64,000 nucleotides of DNA from a bacterium (lineage in GTDB: Bacteria; Zixibacteria; MSB-5A5; GN15; FEB-12): assembly GCA_020444475.1 (NCBI GenBank), contig JAHLKV010000005.1, positions 1-64,000 on the forward strand. Direction: 5' to 3'. Each line of letters begins with the position of its first letter. Positions within the stretch are counted from its first letter, which is position 1. Made by a program: the position numbers and the translations under genes. Under the pieces are notes generated by a model. That model saw only the letters and a program-made list of their open reading frames with translations, had not been told where the DNA came from and ran no database searches. This document shows positions 1 through 9,516 of the stretch, in pieces.

Positions 1-24
1 GCCTTTGAGGAAGTTGACGGCATG

Positions 25-141
25 GCGGGTTCGAAGACGGACCCGCCCTACCAGCCGATAAGGATTTGAAGGTGCGGGTTCGAAGACGGACCCGCCCTAC
101 CAGCTGATAAGGATCTGAAGGTGGGGATTCGAACACGGACC
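25..141. repeat. Tandem 49-bp intergenic repeat, two full copies and one partial
   Basis: Two nearly identical 49-bp units begin at 25 and 74. Each has a short palindrome (CGGGT...ACCCG) followed by GCCCTACCAGC. A third, diverged partial copy begins near 123. The array ends about 30 bp before the first gene. It shares the look of the palindromic GGTTCGGAC repeats elsewhere in the window, but it is a different sequence. Confidence 0.75.
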
Positions 142-171
142 CACTCTGCTACCGAGATCGCCACGAACACT

Positions 172-1737
172 ATGCACCTTTCTGATATACTGACACGCAG
201 CGCCGCCGCCTTTCCTCAGAGAACGGCGGCGATTTGCTCCGGGGAAAGCCTGACATTCGCCCAATGGTGGCAGCGCTCGTCGGCGCTCGCCGAGCGCCTG
301 CGCGAGCTTGACCTTCCCGCGCACTCTCATGTCGCGCTGCTGTTCGAAAACTCCATCGACTACCTGGTCTCATTCTTTGCGGTCTTCCAGGCGGGCCTCG
401 TCGCGGTACCAATGGATACCTCGCTGGCGCCGGAGAAGATCAACTACATCGTCAAGGACTCCGAAGCGGTCGTGTTGTTTGTGCAGGGACGGTTCCGCCG
501 GCACCTTTCGCAAATTGTCGAAGGCAACGACGCGCTTCGCTTTCTGTTCTCCGACAAGCCGCTGGACAAAGTTGTCGATTCGATACCCAGTCAGACAATC
601 GGTGAGATTATCGAAGGCGCCGAGTCGCGCCCGTTACCAGGTCCAGTCGATGACTCGGTTTTCGCCGACGACGGCAAACACGAGTTAGCGGCGATCTTCT
701 ATACTTCGGGGAGTACTGGCGTCTCGAAAGGCGTTATGCTCTCGCATCGGAATCTCGTTTCCAACACGCTGGCGACCGTAGAGTATCTTCGGTTGACCGG
801 CGACGACTCCATCATGGTTATCCTGCCGTTCTATTATATTTACGGCAATTCACTCCTGCTGACCCATGTTGCGTGCGGCGGGACCCTGGTGATCGACAAC
901 CGATTCATGTATCCGGAAGTCGTGCTCGATGCTATGGAAGAACACCGGGTGACCGGCTTCTCCGGGGTGCCTTCGCATTTCATGTTACTGCTGCACAACT
1001 CTTCGTTCACCAAGCGCAAGCTCTCAGGCCTTCGCTACTTCACGCAGGCCGGCGGCGCCATGGCTCCCGAGGTAACCAGGCAGATTATCGATGCCTTCGG
1101 GCACAAAGAGCTGTTCATCATGTACGGGCAAACCGAGGCCGCCCCGCGCGTCACCTGGCTCCCGCCCGATCGCCTGGTGGAGAAACTCGGGTCGATCGGT
1201 ATCGAAGTCCCCGGCGTGACGGTGGAGATTCTCGACGAGTCGGGCAATGAAGTGGCAGTCGATCAAACCGGCGAGCTAGTGGTTAGCGGTCCGAATGTTA
1301 TGATGGGGTATTTCAAGCAGCCCGAAGAAACCGCACAGGTGCTGAAGAACGGTAAGTTGTATACGGGCGATCTGGCCCGTCGCGACAGCGAAGGCTTTTA
1401 TTTCATTACCGGTCGTCGACGGGAGATCATCAAGTCCGGTGGCAACCGGGTCAGCGCCAAGGAAGTCGAAGAGCGTATCCTCGAGCACGAGAAAGTTGCC
1501 GAGGTCGCCGTATTTGGTGTGCCGGACAACGTGCTCGGCGAAGCGATCAAGGCGGTCGTGGTCACCAAGAACAGCGATGTTCTCGCTGAGAAAGATATCC
1601 AGACCCACTGCCAGAAGACCCTTGCGGTGCATAAGATCCCGCGCTTCGTGTCGTTCGTCGACTCGCTGCCCAAACTTCAGTCGGGCAAGGTGAACAAACT
1701 ACTGCTGAAAGAACAGCACGCCGGGGGCGCCCTCTAG
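172..1737 (+). CDS. AMP-forming acyl-CoA synthetase / acid ligase
   Basis: This 521-residue adenylate-forming enzyme would activate a carboxylic acid with ATP to an acyl-AMP and then a thioester. The phosphate-binding loop YTSGSTGVSKGV lies near residue 180, the YGQTEAAP motif near 323, the hinge region YTGDLARRDSEGFYFITGR near 400, and the C-terminal lysine motif SGKVNK near 507. The frame is open upstream to a GTG at 121, but that lies inside the repeat. I chose the ATG at 172 because it begins the alignable MHLSDIL segment. It sits 21 bp before an asparagine synthase on the same strand, a pairing common in exosortase-type polysaccharide loci. The acid substrate cannot be told from sequence; an acyl carrier rather than CoA could be the acceptor. 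Confidence 0.88.
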   Translation: MHLSDILTRSAAAFPQRTAAICSGESLTFAQWWQRSSALAERLRELDLPAHSHVALLFENSIDYLVSFFAVFQAGLVAVPMDTSLAPEKINYIVKDSEAVVLFVQGRFRRHLSQIVEGNDALRFLFSDKPLDKVVDSIPSQTIGEIIEGAESRPLPGPVDDSVFADDGKHELAAIFYTSGSTGVSKGVMLSHRNLVSNTLATVEYLRLTGDDSIMVILPFYYIYGNSLLLTHVACGGTLVIDNRFMYPEVVLDAMEEHRVTGFSGVPSHFMLLLHNSSFTKRKLSGLRYFTQAGGAMAPEVTRQIIDAFGHKELFIMYGQTEAAPRVTWLPPDRLVEKLGSIGIEVPGVTVEILDESGNEVAVDQTGELVVSGPNVMMGYFKQPEETAQVLKNGKLYTGDLARRDSEGFYFITGRRREIIKSGGNRVSAKEVEERILEHEKVAEVAVFGVPDNVLGEAIKAVVVTKNSDVLAEKDIQTHCQKTLAVHKIPRFVSFVDSLPKLQSGKVNKLLLKEQHAGGAL

Positions 1738-1758
1738 CGCCGGCGCAGGACAGATATC

Positions 1759-3741
1759 ATGTGCGGAATTGCCGGATATTTCCAGCTCAACGAACCAGCG
1801 CCGCCCGACCGTGAGTTGGTCGCGCGGATGGTGAACGCGATCAAACATCGTGGCCCCGACGAATTCGGCGCTTATTTCGACAATCGCTGCGCCCTCGGGC
1901 AGGCGCGTCTGTCGATTATCGACCTCGCCGGTGGTTCGCAGCCGCTGTGCAACGAGGACGGCTCGGTGTGGGTGACGTTCAACGGCGAGATATTCAACTA
2001 CGTCGAACTTCGCCCCGAACTCGAAAAACGAGGCCATGTCTTCCGCACCAACTCCGATACCGAAGTGATTGTCCACGCCTACGAAGAGTACGGGCGGGAC
2101 TGCGTGCAGCACTTCAACGGTCAGTTCTCTTTCGTCATCTGGGACACGAAAAACGAGAAGATATTTGCTGCTCGTGACCGGCTGGGCATCAGGCCGATGT
2201 TTTTCACCGTGCACAACGGGCGGTTCTACTTCGCCTCGGAGATAAAGTCGATCTTCTGCGACCCGTCGATACCTCGTCGCCTCGACCTTCGCGGCCTCGA
2301 CGAAACATTCACGTGGTGGACCTCGGCGCCGCCGCGCACACTGTTCGAGAACATCAACGAACTCGAAGCGGGCCACTATATCGAAATCGAAGACGGGAAG
2401 GTTCGTACCGGGCGCTACTGGTCGATGATATTCCCTGAGACATTCGACTATGAACGTCCGGTTGAGTCGTATGCCGAAGAGCTTCACGCGCTGCTGGTCG
2501 ATTCGGTGCGGCTGCGTTTGCGCGCCGATGTTCCGGTTGGAGCGTATCTCTCCGGTGGGCTGGATTCTTCGGTCACGACTGCCCTGGTACGGCACTTCAC
2601 CCAGAACAAACTTGAGACCTTCTCGGTGACGTTTGAAGACAAGGCGTTCGATGAGTCTTCGTATCAGAATCAGATGGCCGAGTATCTCGGCACCAATCAC
2701 CATACGGTCAACGCGACGTATCTGTCGATTGCCGAGGCGTTCCCAAAAGTGATCTGGCACACCGAGCGACCGGTCGTACGGACAGCGCCGACGCCGCTCT
2801 ATCTGCTCTCGGCGCTGGTCCGCCAGAACAACTTCAAAGTCGTGCTGACCGGCGAAGGCTCCGATGAGATGCTGGCCGGGTATGACCTGTTCAAGGAGAC
2901 GATCATCCGCGCCTTCTGGGCGAAAAACCCCAACTCGAAATGGCGGCCGTCGTTGCTTCGTAAACTCTATCCCACCCTGCCCGGTCAGGGGCCGCAGGCC
3001 GGCTTCTATCTTGAGCAGTTTTACAAGATCGGGCTGGACCAGCCGGATTCGTATTACTTCTCGCACATGCCGCGGATCAGCACAACGACCAAGATCAAGG
3101 ACTTCTTCAGTGCCGATGTGAAGGAAGCGGTCGCGGGGCATGACTCGATCGATGCGTTCGGGCATGACCTCCCCGAAGCGTTTTCGCGCTGGCATCACCT
3201 CGCCAAAGCGCAGTTCCTCGAAGCGCGTTCGCTTCTGTCGGGCTATCTGTTGTCCTCGCAGGGAGACCGTGTCTCGGCAGGGAATTCAATCGAAGGGCGT
3301 TTCCCGTTTCTGGACCATCGCGTAGCGGAGTTTGCCGCCACCGTCCCGCCCGGCTACAAGATATTCGGCCTTAACGAAAAGTACGTGCTGAAACGGGCTA
3401 TGGCGAAAGAACTTCCGGCCAACATCACCAAACGGGTTAAGCAGCCATATATGGCGCCGGACTCGAACAGTTTCGTGCAGGACGATTCCCCGGCCTATGT
3501 CAACGAGATGCTTTCAAGCGAAGAGCTGACGAAGACCGGGTTATTCAACCCGTCGTCTGTCGAGCGGTTGGTGAAAAAATGCCGCCGGTCGGCGGGGAAA
3601 CATCTTTCGTTCAAAGACAACATGTCGTTTGTGGGGATTCTCTCGACGCAGCTACTGGCGCACCACTACATCCACGAATATGCACCGGCCGAGCCGGCCC
3701 CCCGCGATGCATTCTCCGTCTGGGAAGACCGCAGCGAGTAA
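1759..3741 (+). CDS. asnB: Asparagine synthase, glutamine-hydrolysing
   Basis: A 660-residue class II amidotransferase. The mature N-terminus begins with the nucleophile cysteine (MCGIAGYF). The glutaminase domain covers roughly residues 2-210. The synthetase domain carries the pyrophosphate loop SGGLDSS near residue 264 and a downstream GEGSDE motif near 370. It would transfer glutamine nitrogen to a carboxylate through an acyl-adenylate. An AGGA Shine-Dalgarno lies 8 bp before the ATG. Asparagine is the textbook substrate, but relatives inside polysaccharide loci can amidate uronic acids or other glycan carboxylates. The adjacent ligase and the uronic-acid genes at 45-47 kb make that possible. 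Family assignment is secure; the biological substrate is not. Confidence 0.93.
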   Translation: MCGIAGYFQLNEPAPPDRELVARMVNAIKHRGPDEFGAYFDNRCALGQARLSIIDLAGGSQPLCNEDGSVWVTFNGEIFNYVELRPELEKRGHVFRTNSDTEVIVHAYEEYGRDCVQHFNGQFSFVIWDTKNEKIFAARDRLGIRPMFFTVHNGRFYFASEIKSIFCDPSIPRRLDLRGLDETFTWWTSAPPRTLFENINELEAGHYIEIEDGKVRTGRYWSMIFPETFDYERPVESYAEELHALLVDSVRLRLRADVPVGAYLSGGLDSSVTTALVRHFTQNKLETFSVTFEDKAFDESSYQNQMAEYLGTNHHTVNATYLSIAEAFPKVIWHTERPVVRTAPTPLYLLSALVRQNNFKVVLTGEGSDEMLAGYDLFKETIIRAFWAKNPNSKWRPSLLRKLYPTLPGQGPQAGFYLEQFYKIGLDQPDSYYFSHMPRISTTTKIKDFFSADVKEAVAGHDSIDAFGHDLPEAFSRWHHLAKAQFLEARSLLSGYLLSSQGDRVSAGNSIEGRFPFLDHRVAEFAATVPPGYKIFGLNEKYVLKRAMAKELPANITKRVKQPYMAPDSNSFVQDDSPAYVNEMLSSEELTKTGLFNPSSVERLVKKCRRSAGKHLSFKDNMSFVGILSTQLLAHHYIHEYAPAEPAPRDAFSVWEDRSE

Positions 3742-3760
3742 TCGCGAACGATCATCACTC

Positions 3761-4351
3761 TCAAAACGCTCGCGGAAATCGCAATTTCGGCGGTAACTCC
3801 ATCTCTTGATATGTGATCGGATAGCCGTACGGATCGGTGCGATCCTTCTCCAAAGAACTCAGCGCCGCCAGCTTCCAGCCGTTCGGACTCCTGCGGAAAA
3901 GCAGGAAGGTGTATCGAAGCCGTTTGGGACCACTCCCCCAGTACCGTCCCCGCCCGACCAGGGTCAGCCGGGCGTTGAGGCTGTCGCTCACGAGATCGTA
4001 GACGATCATGGTGTCCGGGTTCGGCCAGTCACCGGCGTGGTTGTGCAGGTAGGTCATGAGCGACTGGAAACCATACCTGCGAGTACGAAGTTGCAGTTCG
4101 CCCCGGGCGTCAGGATGCAGGAAGGCCTTGAAAACATCGGGCCGGTTGTGTGTCACCGCCACCGACATGCCGCGAAAAATATCCAGCAGGCTGTCAGCCA
4201 GGGGCGTGTTGACCTGCGGCAGGTCGGCCAGCGGATCATCGACAATGGCGTGGCTGACCACGGTAACGACCGGCGGCGGACCAAATGTCTTCCAGTCGAT
4301 TGTCACCAGGGCCATCACGACCGCTATGTATGCCAGAATTCTGGTTCTCAT
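3761..4351 (-). CDS. Membrane-anchored or secreted hypothetical protein
   Basis: A 196-residue protein with a hydrophobic N-terminus (about residues 5-20, ILAYIAVVMALV) that could be an uncleaved signal anchor. The remainder looks like a compact alpha/beta domain with aromatic strands in its second half (YTFLLFRRSPNGWKLAAL), similar in outline to NTF2-like/SnoaL proteins, but I cannot assign a family. GGGAGG stands 3 bp before the ATG. It is convergent with asnB (19 bp apart) and follows eno on the same strand after a terminator, so it is probably a separate unit. Confidence 0.7.
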   Translation of the reverse strand: MRTRILAYIAVVMALVTIDWKTFGPPPVVTVVSHAIVDDPLADLPQVNTPLADSLLDIFRGMSVAVTHNRPDVFKAFLHPDARGELQLRTRRYGFQSLMTYLHNHAGDWPNPDTMIVYDLVSDSLNARLTLVGRGRYWGSGPKRLRYTFLLFRRSPNGWKLAALSSLEKDRTDPYGYPITYQEMELPPKLRFPRAF

Positions 4352-4424
4352 TGGCCTCCCGTCCTATCTGTCTAAGTATCGGTCCGATAGGCAGGCGATC
4401 TTTACGGGGAAGCTGGTTCAGGCG

Positions 4425-4460
4425 GGCACAAGAAAACCGGAGGCCGAACGACCTCCGGTT
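4425..4460 (-). terminator. Rho-independent terminator of eno
   Basis: On the minus strand a perfect 9-bp stem (AACCGGAGG with CCTCCGGTT, 8-nt loop) is followed by TTCTTG. It starts 26 bp after the eno stop codon. Confidence 0.85.
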
Positions 4461-4485
4461 CGATAACGATCGATCTAACAGCGCC

Positions 4486-5796
<1,311 letters not shown>

Positions 5797-5828
5797 TTAG
5801 CATGGTTCGATAGTGCGTTCCTGCGGCC

Positions 5829-5857
5829 AACATAGCGGGCACACAAATCGGGTGCAA
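5829..5857 (-). promoter_or_regulatory. eno: Sigma70-type promoter of eno
   Basis: On the minus strand TTGCAC (5857-5852) and TATGTT (5834-5829) are separated by 17 bp, 45 bp before the eno start codon. The divergent promoter at 5901-5929 has the same -10 hexamer. Confidence 0.55.
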
Positions 5858-5900
5858 GCCCCTTTTCGAACGCTTCGAGCACTTCGAGCACCGGAATCCG

Positions 5901-5929
5901 TTGACCGAACCGACGTCTTTGCGTATGTT
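5901..5929 (+). promoter_or_regulatory. Sigma70-type promoter of the RRM protein gene
   Basis: TTGACC at 5901-5906 and TATGTT at 5924-5929 are separated by 17 bp. The start codon of the RRM gene follows 66 bp after the -10 box. Confidence 0.55.
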
Positions 5930-5995
5930 GGTACCGGACGGCGCCCCCCCGGCAGAACCTTAAACGATCAACAGAGAAGACGGCAGAGATAAAAT

Positions 5996-6259
5996 ATGAA
6001 GCTCTATGTCGGCAACCTCGCCAGTGAAACCACCGAACGAGACCTGTCCCTGCTTTTCTCCGCGCACGGGACGGTAACCAGTGTCGAGATAGTGAAAGAC
6101 CACCGTACGGGCGAATCGCGCCGGTTTGCGTATGTCACGATGAGCAGCGAGGCTGCAGCGTCGGCTGCCATGTCGGCGCTCGATGGCGCCCGCCTTTATG
6201 ACCGTCCGTTGAAAATCCTCAAGGGATTCATACCGCCCGACCCACCCGACGTCGACTAG
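5996..6259 (+). CDS. Small RNA-binding protein, single RRM domain
   Basis: An 87-residue protein consisting almost entirely of one RNA recognition motif. RNP2 is LYVGNL at residues 3-8. RNP1 is RRFAYVTM near residues 41-48, one substitution from the usual RGFGFV type, with the aromatic positions kept. The tail is proline- and acid-rich (PPDPPDVD). Such stand-alone RRM proteins occur in cyanobacteria and many FCB bacteria, often linked to cold or RNA metabolism. Here it is flanked by eno and a transporter, so context does not narrow its role. The Shine-Dalgarno is weak, but the promoter upstream is good. Confidence 0.93.
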   Translation: MKLYVGNLASETTERDLSLLFSAHGTVTSVEIVKDHRTGESRRFAYVTMSSEAAASAAMSALDGARLYDRPLKILKGFIPPDPPDVD

Positions 6260-6286
6260 TCGCCCTATTCGCCCGGCAATTAATTG

Positions 6287-6315
6287 TTGCCAAACAATGT
6301 CCTGATCCGTATCTA
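6287..6315 (+). promoter_or_regulatory. Possible promoter of the AGCS symporter gene
   Basis: TTGCCA and TATCTA are spaced by 17 bp. The -10 box ends only 10 bp before the ATG and no Shine-Dalgarno is visible, so a near-leaderless transcript is implied if this promoter is real. Confidence 0.3.
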
Positions 6316-6325
6316 ACGGCCATTC

Positions 6326-7726
6326 ATGGAACAACTGGACAACATCCTCACTCTGGTTTCGGACTTCGTGTGGGGCCCACCGATGGTGGGGCTTCTGCTG
6401 CTTACCGGTCTGGTGCTGACCATTCGCATGGTGTTTATCCAGGTCCGTGGATTCGCACACGGCGTCGGGATTGCCTCGGGCAAGTACGATGATCCCGATC
6501 ACCAGGGCCAGCTCACCCACTTTCAGGCCCTCTCGGCTGCGCTTTCCGCGACAATCGGAATCGGCAATATCGCCGGTGTGGCGATCGCCATCTACTGGGG
6601 CGGTCCCGGGGCGATATTCTGGATGTGGGTCTCGGCCTTTTTTGGTATGGCGATCAAGTACTCCGAGTGCACCCTGGCAATCAAATATCGCAAGATCGAT
6701 CCTGACGGCAACGTGCGGGGCGGTCCGATGTACTACATCGAACTCGGTCTCGGACGCTACTTCAAGCCGCTGGCGTGGATGTTCGCAATCTGTACTGCCG
6801 TGGCGGCGTTCGGCGCCGGAAACATGGTGCAGTCAAACACTATGGCGCACTCGCTGGTCGACGCCTTCGGTATCAGCCCCGAGTCACAGGGGACCTTCCG
6901 GTTAATCACCGGTTTTGTAGTTGCGGGACTGGTCGGGACCGTGATAATCGGCGGTATCCAGCGCATTGGCCACGTCGCTTCGTATCTGGTGCCGATCATG
7001 TCGGTGGTCTATGTCGTCTCGGCGCTGGTCATTCTCGTGCTCAATCACAACCAGATCGTTCCTGCGTTCGATATGATCTTCCACCACGCGTTTAATCCCA
7101 CGGCGGTAGTCGGTGGATCGGCCTCCGGTGTGACAGTCTGGATGACGATCTCGTGGGGGCTTCGGAGGGGGCTGTTCTCCAACGAAGCGGGGCAGGGGTC
7201 GGCAGCCATGGCGCACTCCACCGCCAAGGTCGAAGAGCCGGTGCGCGAGGGTCTGGTCGCCATGCTCGGTCCGTTTATCGACACCATCGTGATCTGCACC
7301 ATGACCGCGCTCGTGATCATCACCTCCGGACTGTGGGCTTCGGGTCAAACCGGCGCGGTGCTAACGATGGATGCGTTCAACGCCGCTCTTCCGATCTATG
7401 GCCGCTGGATGGTGGTGGTCGGCGTGATGCTGTTCGCCTTCTCGACAGTCATCGCCTGGTCCTACTACGGTGAGAAGGGGATCGAGTATATCGCCGGCGA
7501 CAAAGCCAAACTCCCGTACAAGTGGCTCTATATCGTCTTTACGCTCCTCGGCTCGTGGCTTGATCTCGAAGCGGTGTGGGCGTACGCCGATACGGCCAAC
7601 GGCCTGATGGCGGTACCCAACCTCGTGGCCCTGGTCGGACTGTCCGGTGCGGTGGTGGTGGTCACACGCAAGTACATGAAAGAAAAGGCCGACGGCCTGC
7701 ATATCCCGTACGCCAAGCGGAAGTAG
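6326..7726 (+). CDS. Sodium:alanine symporter family (AGCS) transporter
   Basis: A 466-residue inner-membrane protein with about ten hydrophobic segments. Family hallmarks are the N-terminal GPPMVGLLLLTGLVLTIR, the TIGIGNIAGVAIAI signature near residue 85, GGPMYYIE near 132, and the SWGLRRGLFSNEAGQGSA motif near residue 275. AGCS proteins import alanine, glycine or similar small amino acids with sodium. The ATG at 6326 fits the family N-terminus. The gene stands alone between the RRM gene and a repeat-containing gap. Confidence 0.95.
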   Translation: MEQLDNILTLVSDFVWGPPMVGLLLLTGLVLTIRMVFIQVRGFAHGVGIASGKYDDPDHQGQLTHFQALSAALSATIGIGNIAGVAIAIYWGGPGAIFWMWVSAFFGMAIKYSECTLAIKYRKIDPDGNVRGGPMYYIELGLGRYFKPLAWMFAICTAVAAFGAGNMVQSNTMAHSLVDAFGISPESQGTFRLITGFVVAGLVGTVIIGGIQRIGHVASYLVPIMSVVYVVSALVILVLNHNQIVPAFDMIFHHAFNPTAVVGGSASGVTVWMTISWGLRRGLFSNEAGQGSAAMAHSTAKVEEPVREGLVAMLGPFIDTIVICTMTALVIITSGLWASGQTGAVLTMDAFNAALPIYGRWMVVVGVMLFAFSTVIAWSYYGEKGIEYIAGDKAKLPYKWLYIVFTLLGSWLDLEAVWAYADTANGLMAVPNLVALVGLSGAVVVVTRKYMKEKADGLHIPYAKRK

Positions 7727-7765
7727 ACATTCGTCGTCGCAGCTCTCCAACACTATCCACTCCAC

Positions 7766-7830
7766 GTCAGGCTTCGACAGGCTCTGCCTGACTTGTGACC
7801 CAGTCTGACTTGTGGCTCAGCCTGACTTCA
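7766..7830. repeat. CTTCGACAGGCT-type intergenic repeat cluster
   Basis: A palindromic unit, GTCAGGCTTCGACAGGCTCTGCCTGAC in two halves (GTCAGGC...GCCTGAC, 7766-7792), is followed by two degenerate half-copies ending in TGACTT. It is related to the GCTTCGATAGGCTCAGC and CTTCGACAAGCTCAGC copies near 47.8 and 50.0 kb. Confidence 0.65.
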
Positions 7831-7877
7831 TATCCGATTCGTTGACTTCGCTTCCCTCACCCGGCATATTCTCTCCC

Positions 7878-8066
7878 ATGAACCAGACCTGGCAGTGTGC
7901 CTGTTGTGGCGAGCAGAACGAAACCTGGTTTGATCCGCAGGCCGGACAGCGGCAGCGATTGATCGAGGATTGCCGGGTATGCTGCCGCCCGAATGTGATC
8001 ACGGCGACCTACAACCACTACACGAACGTCTATGACCTACTGGTGTATCAAGAAGATGTCGGGTGA
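7878..8066 (+). CDS. CPxCG-type cysteine-rich small protein
   Basis: A 62-residue protein with two cysteine pairs, CACCG at residues 7-11 and CRVCC near residues 34-38. They probably form one small zinc ribbon, followed by a short aromatic tail. It matches the pattern of bacterial CPxCG-motif cysteine-rich proteins, whose role is unknown. The frame is open upstream to a GTG at 7812, but that lies in the repeat cluster; the ATG at 7878 gives the compact family length. Its stop is 6 bp before the next glycosyltransferase gene, so the two are probably co-transcribed. Confidence 0.75.
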   Translation: MNQTWQCACCGEQNETWFDPQAGQRQRLIEDCRVCCRPNVITATYNHYTNVYDLLVYQEDVG

Positions 8067-8072
8067 GATGAC

Positions 8073-9509
8073 ATGACGCGCTACAGCAGAGAAACGTGGT
8101 TTATCGTGATCGCAACCGTCGTGGTCCGTCTCGCCTACGCGCTGTATACCGGCTTCACGGCCGATGATGCTTTCATCACCTTTCGCTATGCCGACAACAT
8201 CGCATATGGTCTTGGGTTTGTCTACAACGATGCCCAGCGCGTACTGGGCACGACCACCCCGCTGTTCACACTCATCCTGGCGCTGGCGTCGTTTCTCAAG
8301 TTCCCGCTGGTCGGCGCGTCGCTGGTCGTTTCGATAGCAGCATCGGCGGCCACGGCCGTGGTTATCTATCGCTTTGCGGTCGCGCTTCGCTTTCGACTGC
8401 TGTCGTTCGTACCGGTCATCGTTTACATCCTGTGGCCGCGTTCCCTGCCGGGGGAGACGTGCGGCATGGAGACCGCACTGTTTACGCTGCTGGTGACCTC
8501 GGCGCTGTACTTCCGCTTCCGCGGATTCGACTACTACGCGGTCGGCATGGCCACGCTGGCGACGGTCACACGCCCCGAAGGAGCATTTGTGCTGGCCCTC
8601 GTGGGGATTGCCGTGATCGCACATCACCCGCACCGATGGTGGCACTATGCACTGGTGTCGCTGTCGCTGATCGGCCCGTGGGTGGTGTTTGCGACAATTT
8701 ACTTCGGCAGCTTCATCCCGAACACGATCGCCGCCAAGACCGCCCTGTACAGCCAGTTCGGACAGGAGTCACTCGGGGAGACACTGCGTTACCTGCTCGC
8801 TCTTCACACGCCGTTTGGGTGGGTCGTGCTGGCGGCGGTGACAGCGGGAGCGATCTGGTTCTGGAGAAGTCAGCGATTCGGTCGGCTGGAGCTGTTGTGG
8901 CTGGCCGGGATGATTGCCTTCTATCTGCTCAGCGGTGCACACATCTTTTTCTGGTATATCGTCCCGATTTACCCCGTTTACCTGCTCTTTGCCTCGGCGG
9001 CGCTAGTGCCGATCTGGGACCGGCTTCCACTCACACTGCAGCATGCACCGGCAGCGAGAATCGGACTGGGAGCAGTGTTGTGTGCAGCGCTTCTATTCGG
9101 TGCGTACAGCCCGGCGACATTCTACAAGTCTTATCAGGAATCGCTCGAAGCTATGCACCAACAGGTTGGGCTGTACCTGTTTGCAGAGTCGAACCCGAAG
9201 GATCTGGTGGCGGCCGAAGATATCGGCTACATCGGCTACTACTCACAGCGCACGATTCTCGATCGGGACGGTTTGGTCTCGCCCGAAGCCATCCCGTATA
9301 ATCGGGCGGGTAATTATCTCCCGTTGATTCTCGACTACCGGCCGGATTGGGTGGTCGTCTGTGATCCCAGCCCGATCAGTCCATTCGTCAACGACGATTC
9401 TTTCCTGAACCGATATGAGCAGGTGCGGGCGTTTCAGGCGGGGCAGACCGCCTACCGCATTTATCGTCAACGCCTGCCTGTCGACCAACCTGCCCCGGGC
9501 GAGAAGTGA
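8073..9509 (+). CDS. GT-C fold membrane glycosyltransferase (AftB/PMT-like)
   Basis: A 478-residue polytopic membrane protein. The first transmembrane segment is followed by a periplasmic loop with the paired acids TADDAFITFRYADNIAYG near residues 29-46. This matches the DD/DE catalytic loop of polyprenyl-phosphate sugar transferases such as mycobacterial AftB. About ten more hydrophobic helices follow, and the C-terminal ~110 residues form a soluble domain. It would transfer a sugar from a lipid-phosphate carrier on the outer face of the membrane. It sits in a tight unit with the gene at 9517. Confidence 0.82.
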   Translation: MTRYSRETWFIVIATVVVRLAYALYTGFTADDAFITFRYADNIAYGLGFVYNDAQRVLGTTTPLFTLILALASFLKFPLVGASLVVSIAASAATAVVIYRFAVALRFRLLSFVPVIVYILWPRSLPGETCGMETALFTLLVTSALYFRFRGFDYYAVGMATLATVTRPEGAFVLALVGIAVIAHHPHRWWHYALVSLSLIGPWVVFATIYFGSFIPNTIAAKTALYSQFGQESLGETLRYLLALHTPFGWVVLAAVTAGAIWFWRSQRFGRLELLWLAGMIAFYLLSGAHIFFWYIVPIYPVYLLFASAALVPIWDRLPLTLQHAPAARIGLGAVLCAALLFGAYSPATFYKSYQESLEAMHQQVGLYLFAESNPKDLVAAEDIGYIGYYSQRTILDRDGLVSPEAIPYNRAGNYLPLILDYRPDWVVVCDPSPISPFVNDDSFLNRYEQVRAFQAGQTAYRIYRQRLPVDQPAPGEK

Positions 9510-9516
9510 GCGTACC

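Noticed and set aside
97..180. Possible minus-strand tRNA (GTTCGAATCC-like T-arm) upstream of the acyl ligase
   Set aside because: No matching acceptor, D- or anticodon arms could be found, and the segment is a decayed copy of the adjacent 49-bp repeat.
1699..3198. 499-codon minus-strand frame opposite asnB
   Set aside because: It is the shadow of asnB, whose motifs are intact; the antisense frame has an Arg-rich, domain-free composition.
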